Positions 52,505 to 61,266 of a DNA stretch of 64,000 bases are shown in pieces. The stretch covers positions 310,001 through 374,000 of the forward strand of contig NZ_JAMBNR010000001.1 in the NCBI RefSeq assembly GCF_023715205.1. The letters run 5' to 3'. This DNA is from Mesobacillus maritimus. GTDB lineage: Bacteria; Bacillota; Bacilli; Bacillales; Cytobacillaceae. The position numbers and the translations under genes were made by a program. Each line of letters starts with the position of its first letter. Position 1 is the stretch's first letter. A model generated the notes under the pieces. That model saw nothing but the letters and a program-made list of their open reading frames with translations. It searched no databases and was not told where the DNA came from.

Positions 52505-53659
52505 CTAAATGCGCTTTAAAAGAGATGAATCAAGTTCTTGGATTGATTTTTTCCCGGAAAGAGCCATAGTTAAATCAAGATCCGCGATCAAATTGCGTAG
52601 CACTTGTTTAACACCAGCCTCTCCAGCAAGTGCAAGGCCATAAATATATGGACGCCCAACTAATACGGCTTTAGCTCCTAAGGATAATGCTTTTACGATA
52701 TCCGCACCACGTCGTATCCCGCTATCCAATAGAACTGGGATTTCGTCGTTGACAACATCACAAATCTCAGGAAGAGCATCGATTGTCGAAATGGCACCAT
52801 CTACTTGTCTTCCACCGTGGTTGCTGACAATAATTCCATCTACTCCATGTTTTAAAGCCAACTTGGCATCTTCAGGATGAAGAATCCCTTTTAATAAGAT
52901 TGGCAATGAAGTTTGCATCCGAATAAATTGGAGGTCTTCCCAGGTTAGTCTTGGATTCCCAAACACCTGCGACCAGAGTGTAATCGCGGCGACAATGTCT
53001 TCATGTGGTGGCTTTTCCAGTCTAGAGCAAAAAACGGGATCCTCAAGATAATTGCCAATACCCTGCCCCATTAAAAATGGTAGATAAGCATTTTCGATAT
53101 CTTTCTCACGCCATGCCATCATCGGAGTATCTAGCGTAATGACAATTGCAGCGTAACCTGTCCTTTCAGCGCGTTGCACCATGGATGCAGCGATTTCGCG
53201 ATCTGAGCTCCAATATAGTTGGAACCATTTCAGACTATCTTCTGTCGCAGCAGCAGCCACTTTCTCTAAACTGTGTGTGGATGCAGTGCTAGATATAAAC
53301 GGAACTCCCATTGAAGTAGCCGCTCGTGCAGAAGCGATCTCCCCTTCTTCATGGACAATTGTTTGAACTCCAACCGGTGCACAAAGGATTGGGTAGGGAA
53401 TCGTTTTTCCAAATAATTCAATACTTAGGTCTCGTTTGCTCGTATCACAAAGCATTCTCGGGACGATTTTCCAGCGATTAAATCCTTCACGGTTGGCTTT
53501 CGCCGTCTCTTCTCCTCCTGCGGAAGCTGCGACATAATAATATGGTGAAGCATCTAGTTTTTTTCTTGCCGCTTGCTCTAACTCTTCAAAAGAAACCGGA
53601 ACAACAGCTTTTTCTTGTTCCCGATATACTTTAAATTGGACTTGGTTTCCAAAACTCAT
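52505..53659 (-). CDS. FMN-dependent alpha-hydroxy acid dehydrogenase (lactate 2-monooxygenase/oxidase type)
   Basis: TIM-barrel flavoenzyme of 384 residues oxidising a 2-hydroxy acid such as L-lactate. Motifs: YYYVAASAGGEETAKANR, PILCAPVGVQTIVHEEGE, FQLYWSSDREI, and the active-site SNHGGRQVDGAISTIDALPE containing the catalytic His and Arg. The full-length pattern is close to proteins annotated as lactate 2-monooxygenase. Oxidase, dehydrogenase and monooxygenase cannot be separated by sequence here. It is preceded on the same strand by aspA but separated by a terminator. Confidence 0.87.
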   Translation of the reverse strand: MSFGNQVQFKVYREQEKAVVPVSFEELEQAARKKLDASPYYYVAASAGGEETAKANREGFNRWKIVPRMLCDTSKRDLSIELFGKTIPYPILCAPVGVQTIVHEEGEIASARAATSMGVPFISSTASTHSLEKVAAAATEDSLKWFQLYWSSDREIAASMVQRAERTGYAAIVITLDTPMMAWREKDIENAYLPFLMGQGIGNYLEDPVFCSRLEKPPHEDIVAAITLWSQVFGNPRLTWEDLQFIRMQTSLPILLKGILHPEDAKLALKHGVDGIIVSNHGGRQVDGAISTIDALPEICDVVNDEIPVLLDSGIRRGADIVKALSLGAKAVLVGRPYIYGLALAGEAGVKQVLRNLIADLDLTMALSGKKSIQELDSSLLKRI

Positions 53660-53768
53660 TCTCTTACCCCCTTAATCAATACAACGATTACAAAATATGG
53701 TATGTACAATATTTAGAATAACTAGAAAAAACACAATAAGTCAACTGAATTTTCTGATAAATAAAGTA

Positions 53769-53800
53769 AAAATCACTCTCTTTTTTACAGAAAGTGATTT
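53769..53800 (-). terminator. Intrinsic terminator after aspA
   Basis: AAATCACT / AGTGATTT hairpin followed by a T tract on the minus strand. Confidence 0.7.
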
Positions 53801-53809
53801 TCCTTTGGT

Positions 53810-55234
53810 TTAATCTTTATTTAACAGTTCTTCTCCTGCAATACCGGGATTTGTCATTTCATATGGATTAAGGATAATATCCAACTCTTCCTCTGTTAAA
53901 ACATCATATGCAAGACATAGTTCACGCACAGATTTCCCGCTAATGATGGCTTCCCTTGCGATTCGTGCTACAACTTCATAACCGAGATGAGGGTTCACAG
54001 CGGTAATAATTCCTACGCTTTGATCCACATCCTCCCGTATTTTTTCTTCATTTGCTTCAATACCTTTAATACAGTATTCAGTAAAGACACGAAAAGCATT
54101 ATTCATAATCGAGATGGACTGAATTAAATTGAAAATCAAGACAGGTTCCATCACATTTAATTCAAGCTGACCAGCTTCTGAGGCGAGACAAACGGTATTA
54201 TCATTGCCGATTACTTGAAAGGCTACTTGGTTAATGACTTCAGCCATCACTGGATTTACCTTGCCCGGCATTATCGATGAACCTGGCTGACGCGGCGGGA
54301 GTGAGATTTCATTAAAACCAACACGTGGGCCAGATGCCATTAAGCGCAAATCATTGGCGATTTTCGACATATTCATCATACATACCTTTAAGGCTGCTGA
54401 CACTTCCGTATAGGCATCCGTATTTTGAGTCGCATCAACCAAATTCTCTGCATTTACGAGTGGAAATCCACTGATCTCAGCTAAATATTCTACTACTCGT
54501 TTAATATAGTTTGGATTTGCATTTAACCCGGTACCAACGGCTGTTGCACCCATGTTTACTTCATATAAAGCTTCTCGCGTCGAGCGAATTCGCTTTATAT
54601 CACGAGCAATTACACGGCTATATGCTTGAAATTCCTGACCTAAACGTATTGGTACCGCATCTTGTAAATGCGTTCGTCCCATTTTAATATATGAATCAAA
54701 TTCTTCTGCTTTCTGTTCAAAGGCTCGGTGCATAATACCCATTGTTTCTAGGAGTTGTTCCAATAAGGTAAGGACTGAGATATGCATGGCTGTTGGAAAA
54801 GCATCGTTTGTTGATTGGGCCATATTCACATGTGTATTGGGGCTTAATTTCAAATAATCGCCTTTCTTTTCACCTAGTAGCTCTAATCCCCGATTAGCAA
54901 TTACTTCATTCGCATTCATGTTAATCGAGGTTCCTGCTCCACCTTGAATCGGATCGACAATGAATTGGTCATGCCATTCCCCGTCAATAACTTCCTCTGC
55001 TGCTTTTACAATCACCTCTGCCAACCCTTTATAGAGTCTTCCAACCTCCGAGTTAGCTAAGGCTGCAGCCTTTTTAACCATTGCCAAAGCACGGATTAAT
55101 TCCCCGTGAATGCGATAACCTGTGATTGGGAAATTTTCAACAGCTCTGAGCGTTTGAATCCCATAATACGCATCAATTGGAACTTTTTTTTCACCGAGAA
55201 AATCTTTTTCTATTCGAACATTTTCTTCCGTCAA
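53810..55234 (-). CDS. aspA: Aspartate ammonia-lyase
   Basis: Deaminates L-aspartate to fumarate. The product has 474 residues from a TTG (GTAGGAGGAG upstream). Fumarase/aspartase superfamily motifs: YYGIQTLRAVENFPI, SPNTHVNMAQSTNDAFPTA and the mobile SS loop GSSIMPGKVNPVMAEV. The sequence GGAGTSINMNANEVIANR is typical of aspartase rather than fumarase C. In B. subtilis ansB lies behind ansA. Here there is no asparaginase gene next to it. Sits 13 nt downstream of a VOC gene. Confidence 0.93.
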   Translation of the reverse strand: MTEENVRIEKDFLGEKKVPIDAYYGIQTLRAVENFPITGYRIHGELIRALAMVKKAAALANSEVGRLYKGLAEVIVKAAEEVIDGEWHDQFIVDPIQGGAGTSINMNANEVIANRGLELLGEKKGDYLKLSPNTHVNMAQSTNDAFPTAMHISVLTLLEQLLETMGIMHRAFEQKAEEFDSYIKMGRTHLQDAVPIRLGQEFQAYSRVIARDIKRIRSTREALYEVNMGATAVGTGLNANPNYIKRVVEYLAEISGFPLVNAENLVDATQNTDAYTEVSAALKVCMMNMSKIANDLRLMASGPRVGFNEISLPPRQPGSSIMPGKVNPVMAEVINQVAFQVIGNDNTVCLASEAGQLELNVMEPVLIFNLIQSISIMNNAFRVFTEYCIKGIEANEEKIREDVDQSVGIITAVNPHLGYEVVARIAREAIISGKSVRELCLAYDVLTEEELDIILNPYEMTNPGIAGEELLNKD

Positions 55235-55247
55235 GTGAACACTCCTC

Positions 55248-55649
55248 CTACAGGTTTTTTGTAAAATTTACACCCCACGTGACACCATAACGATCTTTTA
55301 CGACTCCGTGTTTCGCTCCCCAAAATGTATCAGAAAGCGGAAATTGTATATTCCCGTCTTTAGCTAGCTTTTCATAAACGGAATAAAGTTCTTCCTCACT
55401 ACTCATTTCCAAAACGAGCTGAAAAGATTGACCAACAATATGGTTTTCACTAAAGATATCAGTTAAATACAGTATGCAATGATCTTTTATATGTAATTCG
55501 GCATGAATATATTTCCCTTCATGACCTTTAAACATTTCTACCCCATCTGCTAGCTGGGCATTTTTCACTTCCCCTCCAAAAACATCTTGGTAGTATGCCA
55601 GTGCCTCCCGACAATTTTCAAATGCAAGACTCGCAATAATTGATTTCAT
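55248..55649 (-). CDS. VOC/glyoxalase superfamily protein (PhnB-like)
   Basis: A 133-residue PhnB-like VOC protein (YjdN/DUF1338-unrelated subgroup) with two beta-alpha-beta-beta-beta modules: AFENCREALAYYQDVFGGEV at the N-terminus and DTFWGAKHGVVKDRYGVTWG at the C-terminus. Metal-binding residues are not fully conserved to my eye, and no enzymatic activity can be assigned. Of the two tandem ATGs I take the second (55649), which has GGGGG at a 6-nt spacing. Lies 13 nt upstream of aspA and may be cotranscribed with it. Confidence 0.8.
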   Translation of the reverse strand: MKSIIASLAFENCREALAYYQDVFGGEVKNAQLADGVEMFKGHEGKYIHAELHIKDHCILYLTDIFSENHIVGQSFQLVLEMSSEEELYSVYEKLAKDGNIQFPLSDTFWGAKHGVVKDRYGVTWGVNFTKNL

Positions 55650-55918
55650 CATTATCCCCCTAAACTTGACCTTATCTTGTATTGTATCCGATTAAAGTTA
55701 GACATCATTCACAATTCTTCATGTCGTAATTTAAGACTTTTGTCAAATTCGTTGAAGAATTGTTGGTTTATGAAAACGTATGGTGAAAGCACACTTCTTT
55801 TGATAGCTTTTGTCAAGTGGCAGGAAAATAGAACCCCCTGCGATGAATATCTTCTACATACAAAATTGGTTCCAAAATCTACAACGGATAAATTTTAAAA
55901 GAAGAAAGGGTTGGCAAA

Positions 55919-57046
55919 ATGAATCAATTTATGAAAGCATACACGATTAAAGAAGTTTCAAAAAAAATCAATGTTCCTTCCGGTACAATCCGTCAATGGG
56001 AAAAAGATTTGAACGGATTACTTGCCATACCAAGAACAAGACAAGGAGCAAGATTTTATACGGATAAAGAAATTAAACTCCTAGAAAATGTTAAACAAAT
56101 GCGCAGCAAAAATCTTAGTAAAGATATGATTCGCGAACTTATGAAGAAGCATATGAATAACATGAGCAGTGAGGAGAACGTTGAGCAAGAAGACCAAACC
56201 AATCTTCCTATAGTTGCTGAGACTAATGCTCCTGCTGAACAAACTCATCAGTTTGATGTTGAAGGTTTTTTTAATGCTCTTGAAGTTTACAAACAAGATC
56301 TATTGCAAGATGTCCGCGCAGAAATTCGCAATGGGTTGCGAACACAGATTGTTGATGAAGTAAAAAAAGACATTGCTTCAAATTCCTTGCAAACAATCAA
56401 AGCATTATCATTATCGATTCAACGGTCTAAGGACCGGATGAAAGCTGATTTAAGTGAACTTTCGCAGCAGGTTACGGATGTTTCGGAGCGATCATCCGAC
56501 TCATTCGCAACGTTATCCGAAGTATCATTAGGAACGGCAGAAAAGGTAACAGACCTTTCAGAGGATGTTACGAAGCTTTCAAAAGGGACGACAAAAGAAA
56601 TTTCAAATTTAACTTCCAATGTCACAAAAATTACGAATGGAACGAAACGAGAAGTTGCTGCCATAAAAGAAAATCTCTCAAAATTAACAAAAGGAACAAC
56701 GAAGAATATAAGCTCGCTTTCAGAATCTGTTTCGAAGCTTTCGGAAGGTACTTATGAAGAAATGCGCAACCTTGCAGCAAAACTAGATGAGTCATCGGAA
56801 GAATTTAAAATCTTAACAGATTACCTTTCTAAAAATAATGAAATGACAACCTCCGAACTTAGTACAATGAACGAACAACTTGCAATGGACAGAGAGTATT
56901 ATCTGGAAACTTTAAAATTAGAACGAGAGCAGTTCCGTAATGAAATACATAAACGGGATGAGATTTTTAAAGATATGGTGGTCAGCTACCGTGAGGCGGC
57001 AGCTGCAAAAGGGCCCGAGAAAAAATGGTGGAAACTTTGGAAGTAA
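55919..57046 (+). CDS. MerR-like HTH protein with long repeat-containing coiled coil
   Basis: A 375-residue protein, probably DNA-binding. Residues about 7-75 form a MerR-type winged helix (YTIKEVSKKINVPSGTIRQW). Residues 110-345 are helical and end in a basic aromatic tail KKWWKLWK, as in DUF3967/RacA-like proteins of Bacillus. Residues 199-288 contain five tandem 18-residue units (consensus VSKLSKGTTKEISNLSES). RacA, which anchors chromosomes at the pole during sporulation, has the same HTH-plus-coil design, so a chromosome- or membrane-tethering role is conceivable but unproven. Stands alone with a terminator. Confidence 0.85.
   Translation: MNQFMKAYTIKEVSKKINVPSGTIRQWEKDLNGLLAIPRTRQGARFYTDKEIKLLENVKQMRSKNLSKDMIRELMKKHMNNMSSEENVEQEDQTNLPIVAETNAPAEQTHQFDVEGFFNALEVYKQDLLQDVRAEIRNGLRTQIVDEVKKDIASNSLQTIKALSLSIQRSKDRMKADLSELSQQVTDVSERSSDSFATLSEVSLGTAEKVTDLSEDVTKLSKGTTKEISNLTSNVTKITNGTKREVAAIKENLSKLTKGTTKNISSLSESVSKLSEGTYEEMRNLAAKLDESSEEFKILTDYLSKNNEMTTSELSTMNEQLAMDREYYLETLKLEREQFRNEIHKRDEIFKDMVVSYREAAAAKGPEKKWWKLWK
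56513..56782 (+). repeat. Five 54-bp coding repeats (18-residue units)
   Basis: In-frame units starting at residues 199, 217, 235, 253 and 271 of the MerR-like protein: LSEVSLGTAEKVTDLSED, VTKLSKGTTKEISNLTSN, VTKITNGTKREVAAIKEN, LSKLTKGTTKNISSLSES, VSKLSEGTYEEMRNLAAK. Hydrophobic residues recur at fixed positions with a conserved GT in the middle. Confidence 0.8.
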
Positions 57047-57056
57047 GTCTTACATG

Positions 57057-57080
57057 AGCAGTGGATTTAATTCCACTGCT
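57057..57080 (+). terminator. Intrinsic terminator after MerR-like gene
   Basis: AGCAGTGGA / TCCACTGCT hairpin followed by TTGTTTTG. Confidence 0.7.
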
Positions 57081-57171
57081 TTGTTTTGCTTGTCCAATAA
57101 AATAGACTCTTCCCTTCCTCATTAAATATAGTAAAATCAAAGAGTAATCTTATCAGGAAAGAAGGGTTTAA

Positions 57172-58284
57172 ATGATACATTCAAAAGAACAGGTTATGAA
57201 TAAATTCCCCTCTTTCTTAACCGCTGTTATTGTTACCTTCTGTGGCGGACTGTTATTCTCACTGATTGATTCACCTGTTCCGTGGCTTTTAGGACCCATC
57301 GTAGGGATGCTCCTTGCTACAAGGTACATAAACACTCCCCTCTATTGGCCGCCTGTTTTAAGGAATTCAGGGCTCATTATCCTTGGCTATTCTTTTGGTT
57401 TAGAACTAACTAGAGAAGCCTTAGTGGAAATTGGCTATAAGTTACCTGTCATGTTTTTAATGACTGTTTTAATTGTAGTTTTTAGTGCAGTAATGGCTTA
57501 TCTGATTTCAAAACTTACTGGAGCAGATTATCCAACTGTGTTGACCGGCAGTATCCCTGGCGGACTGTCACAAATGATTTTATTTGCCGAAGAAGCTAAA
57601 GGGATGGATGTGACAACGGTAAGCTTTTTACAAGTATCACGTTTGTTAATGGTTGTGTTCATCGTGCCTTTCATTGTCATACTTGGTCCTTTTGCACAAG
57701 GAATGGATGAATCAAGCTTGGTTGTAAAAGATAGTGTTAGCACCAGCTCTTCACTCTTTCCGAACCTTTTGATGTACATCATCATATGTTTGCTGATGGC
57801 TAAGGTTGGCCAAAAACTAAAAGCTCCTACCCCTTATCTTTTAGGTCCGATTGTAGGAACTGCTTTGTTAAATCTTACAGATTTCCAAGCTCCATACTTA
57901 TCAAATACCATCTTAGATTTCTCACAATGGATGATTGGAGGTTATATTGGCTTACTGCTCAATCCAAGAGAACTTAAATCAAAAAAGAAGCTCATTCTAT
58001 TAGCATGTATAAGTGGTTTTTTGCTCATTTTCGCCTCAATGGCATTTAGTTTAGTTCTCGTACGTATTTATGGAGTTTCTCTTTCAACAGCATTTCTTAG
58101 CTTGGCACCTGGTGGTATGGAGCAAATGGGGATTCTCGCCCACGAAGGGGATGCGGATGTTTCGATTGTAACAGCATTTCAAATTTTTCGCTTATTATTT
58201 ATTTTCTTTGCTGTGCCTCCTCTTTTACGCTTTGTTTTTCGGAGAAAGCTCCAAAATCAAAATCCTGAACAAAATACAGGGTAA
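57172..58284 (+). CDS. AbrB family membrane protein (putative permease, PF05145)
   Basis: A 370-residue polytopic protein of the AbrB/ammonia-monooxygenase-like family (unrelated to the regulator AbrB). It shows the internal duplication of the family: DSPVPWLLGPIVGMLLATRY in the first half and APTPYLLGPIVGTALLNL in the second. SIPGGLSQMILFAEEAKGMD and LAPGGMEQMGILAHEGDADV form the second duplicated pair. About ten membrane segments. Transport substrate unknown. AAGAAGGG precedes the ATG. Confidence 0.85.
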   Translation: MIHSKEQVMNKFPSFLTAVIVTFCGGLLFSLIDSPVPWLLGPIVGMLLATRYINTPLYWPPVLRNSGLIILGYSFGLELTREALVEIGYKLPVMFLMTVLIVVFSAVMAYLISKLTGADYPTVLTGSIPGGLSQMILFAEEAKGMDVTTVSFLQVSRLLMVVFIVPFIVILGPFAQGMDESSLVVKDSVSTSSSLFPNLLMYIIICLLMAKVGQKLKAPTPYLLGPIVGTALLNLTDFQAPYLSNTILDFSQWMIGGYIGLLLNPRELKSKKKLILLACISGFLLIFASMAFSLVLVRIYGVSLSTAFLSLAPGGMEQMGILAHEGDADVSIVTAFQIFRLLFIFFAVPPLLRFVFRRKLQNQNPEQNTG

Positions 58285-58292
58285 ACCTGATA

Positions 58293-58323
58293 AAGACAGA
58301 AAGCTGTGCTCTCTGTCTTTTTT
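58293..58323. terminator. Bidirectional intrinsic terminator
   Basis: AAAGACAGA / TCTGTCTTT hairpin followed by a long T run on the plus strand, between convergent genes. Confidence 0.75.
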
Positions 58324-58330
58324 TTATTGT

Positions 58331-59260
58331 TTATAACTCCGGGCGATGATTTAAAAAGTTTTGGTACATAAAACCGTTCACTTGTTCTTCTGAAAAATGC
58401 TTTAGCAGCTCATTGATTAAATCTTGATATTTCCCGGCATGTTCTAGACCTTTTACATGAGTAGAGATGCCATCAAAATCGGAACCGAGCCCAAGATGTT
58501 TTTCACCACCTAGCGAACAAAAATAATCGATATGTTTGACCACATCCTGAATCGTTGCGTTAGCATCTTCTGTTACAAATTGTGGAGCAAAGACAACATG
58601 AAGCATTCCGTTTTTCTGAAACAATGCTGATGCTTGATTACCATATAAATTACGTGGGTGATTACAAAGCTGACGTGAGTTTGAATGACTTGCAATCGGA
58701 TAGGCTGCTGTTTCCATTACATCCCAAAAACCTTGTTCAGATAAATGAGAAACATCGGTTAAAATTTGATGTTGATTGTTGAATTCAACAATTTCTTTCC
58801 CAAACAATGTCAACCCTCCACCTCTGGGTTCTCCTGCGCCATCAGCAGCTAAATTTGCATTGTTCCAAGTCAATCCAACAGAACGTACACCAAGTTGGTA
58901 TAAAATATGTAACTTGCTTAAATCATTGCCGATGGCGTCGACACCTTCGAGAGTCAACATTGCACCGATTTGTCCGTCCTTCAACAAGTCGAAGTCTTTC
59001 CAGGACTGAATATGGCGCATTTCGGGGTTTTTGCCTAAGACTTCACGATAAAATAAATCTACTTGTCCTAGTGCAGCATCAAATTTCTGTTCTTGTTTAA
59101 TATCTGGATCGATAAAAATGGCGAAGCATTGTACACCAACTCCTCCATCCTTTAACCGCTCCTTATTTGTTTCAAGTTCGGGCGCATCAGCAAACCGAAG
59201 TTCCCCTTTTGCTTCTTGAAGTTTTAATAAAGCATCACAGTGTAAATCAATAATTTGCAT
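58331..59260 (-). CDS. Membrane dipeptidase-like peptidase (M19)
   Basis: Zinc dipeptidase of 309 residues in the renal-dipeptidase family. The first metal ligands are in IIDLHCDALLKL (HxD). LTLEGVDAIGNDL supplies the bridging Glu, and later SHSNSRQLCNHPRNL and LGLGSDFDGI complete the site. Start chosen at the ATG at 59260 (GAGGTG upstream), since the HxD strand begins right after. Cytoplasmic, with no signal peptide. In several bacilli such genes process D-/L-dipeptides. Confidence 0.88.
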   Translation of the reverse strand: MQIIDLHCDALLKLQEAKGELRFADAPELETNKERLKDGGVGVQCFAIFIDPDIKQEQKFDAALGQVDLFYREVLGKNPEMRHIQSWKDFDLLKDGQIGAMLTLEGVDAIGNDLSKLHILYQLGVRSVGLTWNNANLAADGAGEPRGGGLTLFGKEIVEFNNQHQILTDVSHLSEQGFWDVMETAAYPIASHSNSRQLCNHPRNLYGNQASALFQKNGMLHVVFAPQFVTEDANATIQDVVKHIDYFCSLGGEKHLGLGSDFDGISTHVKGLEHAGKYQDLINELLKHFSEEQVNGFMYQNFLNHRPEL

Positions 59261-59527
59261 CTCAGCGAGCACCTCATATGGTTAAATTTTCTAGTGGTTC
59301 TATTTTATCATGAAAAGCGATAGGTTGAGGAATTTCTGTTCATTTCCTAAGATGAATATTGCTTTTCCCTCCATTTTCAGAAAAAAACACATTATATAAG
59401 GGTGTAAATATTTGATATCTTATCAAACTTGTATTAAAATAGGCAGTAGAAATGAATGAATATTCATTCTTTTCTACTAATGGTGATTGAATTCGTGTGT
59501 AAAATTTAATCCGTGAGGTATAAAACC

Positions 59528-59698
59528 ATGTTAATTACAAAATCTTATTTTCTAAATGAAATGGAACGGTTCAAACTTGAAGAATATGTATTGAGTATGG
59601 ATAAAGAAAAGACTGAAGCTGAAATTCTAAAATTAGACGACCGTGAATTAACTGAAATGGCCAATTTTTACTGTCAACAGAGTTCAACGCAAAAATAA
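59528..59698 (+). CDS. Small hypothetical protein
   Basis: A 56-residue acidic helical protein starting at an ATG with GAGGT 8 nt upstream: MLITKSYFLNEMERFKLEEY...LDDRELTEMANFYCQQ. I do not recognise the family. The LDDRELTEM segment recalls small Bacillus checkpoint or regulatory peptides, but the match is weak. Followed by a strong terminator, which supports a real transcript. Confidence 0.6.
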   Translation: MLITKSYFLNEMERFKLEEYVLSMDKEKTEAEILKLDDRELTEMANFYCQQSSTQK

Positions 59699-59703
59699 AG
59701 CTA

Positions 59704-59735
59704 AAAGGTCACTACCTTGGGGGAGGTTGTGACCT
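59704..59735 (+). terminator. Intrinsic terminator after small gene
   Basis: AAAGGTCAC-ACCT / AGGT-GTGACCTTT hairpin followed by TGCTTTATT. Confidence 0.7.
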
Positions 59736-59741
59736 TTTGCT

Positions 59742-60455
59742 TTATTGTTTTGCAGCACGAAAGCCTGCTTCTAACGCATCTTCTTCCGTACAAAACCATA
59801 TGATGTTTTCCTTACTTACTGAATCGTAATTTTTACCAGTAGGTTTATGGTAGATTTTTGAATTGCGATTCCCTTTAATCTTTCCCTTACAATGTGCATT
59901 GTCCATTTGGTTTCCTTGCTCTAATAATTGAGAATCTTTCGTGTTGTAACCATTGTTTAATACATAATCTTCGATACTCCAAATTCCATAACCCGATTTC
60001 TTTGCTTCCTGCTCTACACTTTTAAACTGATCAACGTATTTCGTGTTTGGTGGGAAAACAGCTACTCTGGCCAATCCCTTTTCTAACAATACCTTATTAA
60101 ATAGAACATCCTCATGCCATACATAGGCAAGAACTCTCCCGTATTGATCTCTTTCTTGGACATCCAATTCTAGTACCACTTTTTTTCCTAACAACTCAGA
60201 AGTAGTATATTCAGAGGCTTCTATACCAAAAGGTTGAACTTTTAGTTGAGGATGTTTCGTTTCGGGAGTGTCGATTAGCGTCATTCTTACTCTTTCCTCT
60301 TCTCCATTTTCAAGTTTAACCTTAATCGTGTCGCCATCAATAACTTTAAGCACTTCAGCACGCTGTCCCTTAAATTCAGAACCCTCAGTTCCCTCCAAAA
60401 AAGAACATCCTGCCAAGGTAATCATTAAAATGAATAAACAAAATCCTTTTTTCAT
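59742..60455 (-). CDS. Thermonuclease (SNase) family lipoprotein
   Basis: Secreted, lipid-anchored nuclease of 237 residues. The lipobox LAGC places the modified Cys at 17. The SNase domain (about 30-165) has VIDGDTIKVKL, VRMTLIDTPETKHP with the catalytic Arg, and ERDQYGRVLAYVW with the second catalytic region. The C-terminal part (CKGKIKGNRNSKIYHKPTGK + NY...WFCTEEDALEAGFR) is the small Ada/Zn-like extension often attached to bacterial thermonucleases such as YncB relatives. Confidence 0.9.
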   Translation of the reverse strand: MKKGFCLFILMITLAGCSFLEGTEGSEFKGQRAEVLKVIDGDTIKVKLENGEEERVRMTLIDTPETKHPQLKVQPFGIEASEYTTSELLGKKVVLELDVQERDQYGRVLAYVWHEDVLFNKVLLEKGLARVAVFPPNTKYVDQFKSVEQEAKKSGYGIWSIEDYVLNNGYNTKDSQLLEQGNQMDNAHCKGKIKGNRNSKIYHKPTGKNYDSVSKENIIWFCTEEDALEAGFRAAKQ

Positions 60456-60583
60456 GTCATATACTCCTATTACAAAACTGATTAACCTTGCTTAACATAT
60501 TTTTTGCTGTTTAGTTGTTCTATTTTTAGTTCTTTATAAATGGGTAGATAACTTTTCCTACGCTTAAGTTCTCTCCAAACTAA

Positions 60584-60610
60584 AAGAGCGTTTCTTTTTT
60601 ATACGCTCTT
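60584..60610 (-). terminator. Intrinsic terminator after yhcZ-like gene
   Basis: AAGAGCGT / ACGCTCTT hairpin followed by TTTT on the minus strand. Confidence 0.7.
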
Positions 60611-60616
60611 TAACGG

Positions 60617-61255
60617 CTAACCTAAGTTATGTTTTACTGCATATAGTGCAGCCTGGGTACGATCACTAAGTTCCAATTTTGATAGAATATTAGAAACATG
60701 GGTTTTCACTGTTTTTTCGGTAATAAATAAAGACTCTGCAATTTCTTTATTGCTTTTTCCTTGGCTAATTTCAATTAATACATCTTTCTCCCTTTTCGTT
60801 AGTTCTTCTAAGCGACTTTTCGGCAAAGACTCTTTTTTTGACAAATTAGCTAATAAAGAAGAAGTTGCTTTTGGATGGAGTTGATTCTCTCCGTTCATGA
60901 TACTTTTAATGCAACGGACAAGCTCATCTGGTTGAATATCCTTTAATTGATAGCCAGAAGCCCCTGCTTCTAGTGCTGGTATAACATGATCTTTGTCTGA
61001 AAAACTAGTTAAAATCAGAATTTGAATGTTTGGTTCATCACTTTTAATGATTCTGGTGGCCTCAATTCCATCCATTTCCGGCATTGCTAAATCCATTAAA
61101 ATGATATCTGGTTTTAAAGATTTTGCAAGCTCGACCGCCTCTTTGCCATTCCCCGCTTCTCCAATAATAGTAATATCTTTTTGTGTCTTCAAAAAGAAGA
61201 CAAGACCTCTTCGCACCACATGGTGGTCATCCGCAATTAATAGACGTATTCCCAT
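60617..61255 (-). CDS. yhcZ: NarL/LuxR-family response regulator (YhcZ-like)
   Basis: A 212-residue regulator. The receiver domain has the phosphoacceptor Asp55 (DIILMDLAMPEMDG), acidic DD at 9-10 and Lys near 105. The LuxR-type HTH reads LTKREKDVLIEISQGKSNKE + IAESLFITEKTVKTHVSNIL. It follows its histidine kinase gene by 11 nt and forms one transcript with it. Pattern and partner resemble B. subtilis YhcYZ. Target genes unknown. Confidence 0.87.
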   Translation of the reverse strand: MGIRLLIADDHHVVRRGLVFFLKTQKDITIIGEAGNGKEAVELAKSLKPDIILMDLAMPEMDGIEATRIIKSDEPNIQILILTSFSDKDHVIPALEAGASGYQLKDIQPDELVRCIKSIMNGENQLHPKATSSLLANLSKKESLPKSRLEELTKREKDVLIEISQGKSNKEIAESLFITEKTVKTHVSNILSKLELSDRTQAALYAVKHNLG

Positions 61256-61266
61256 CGATTCTCCCC

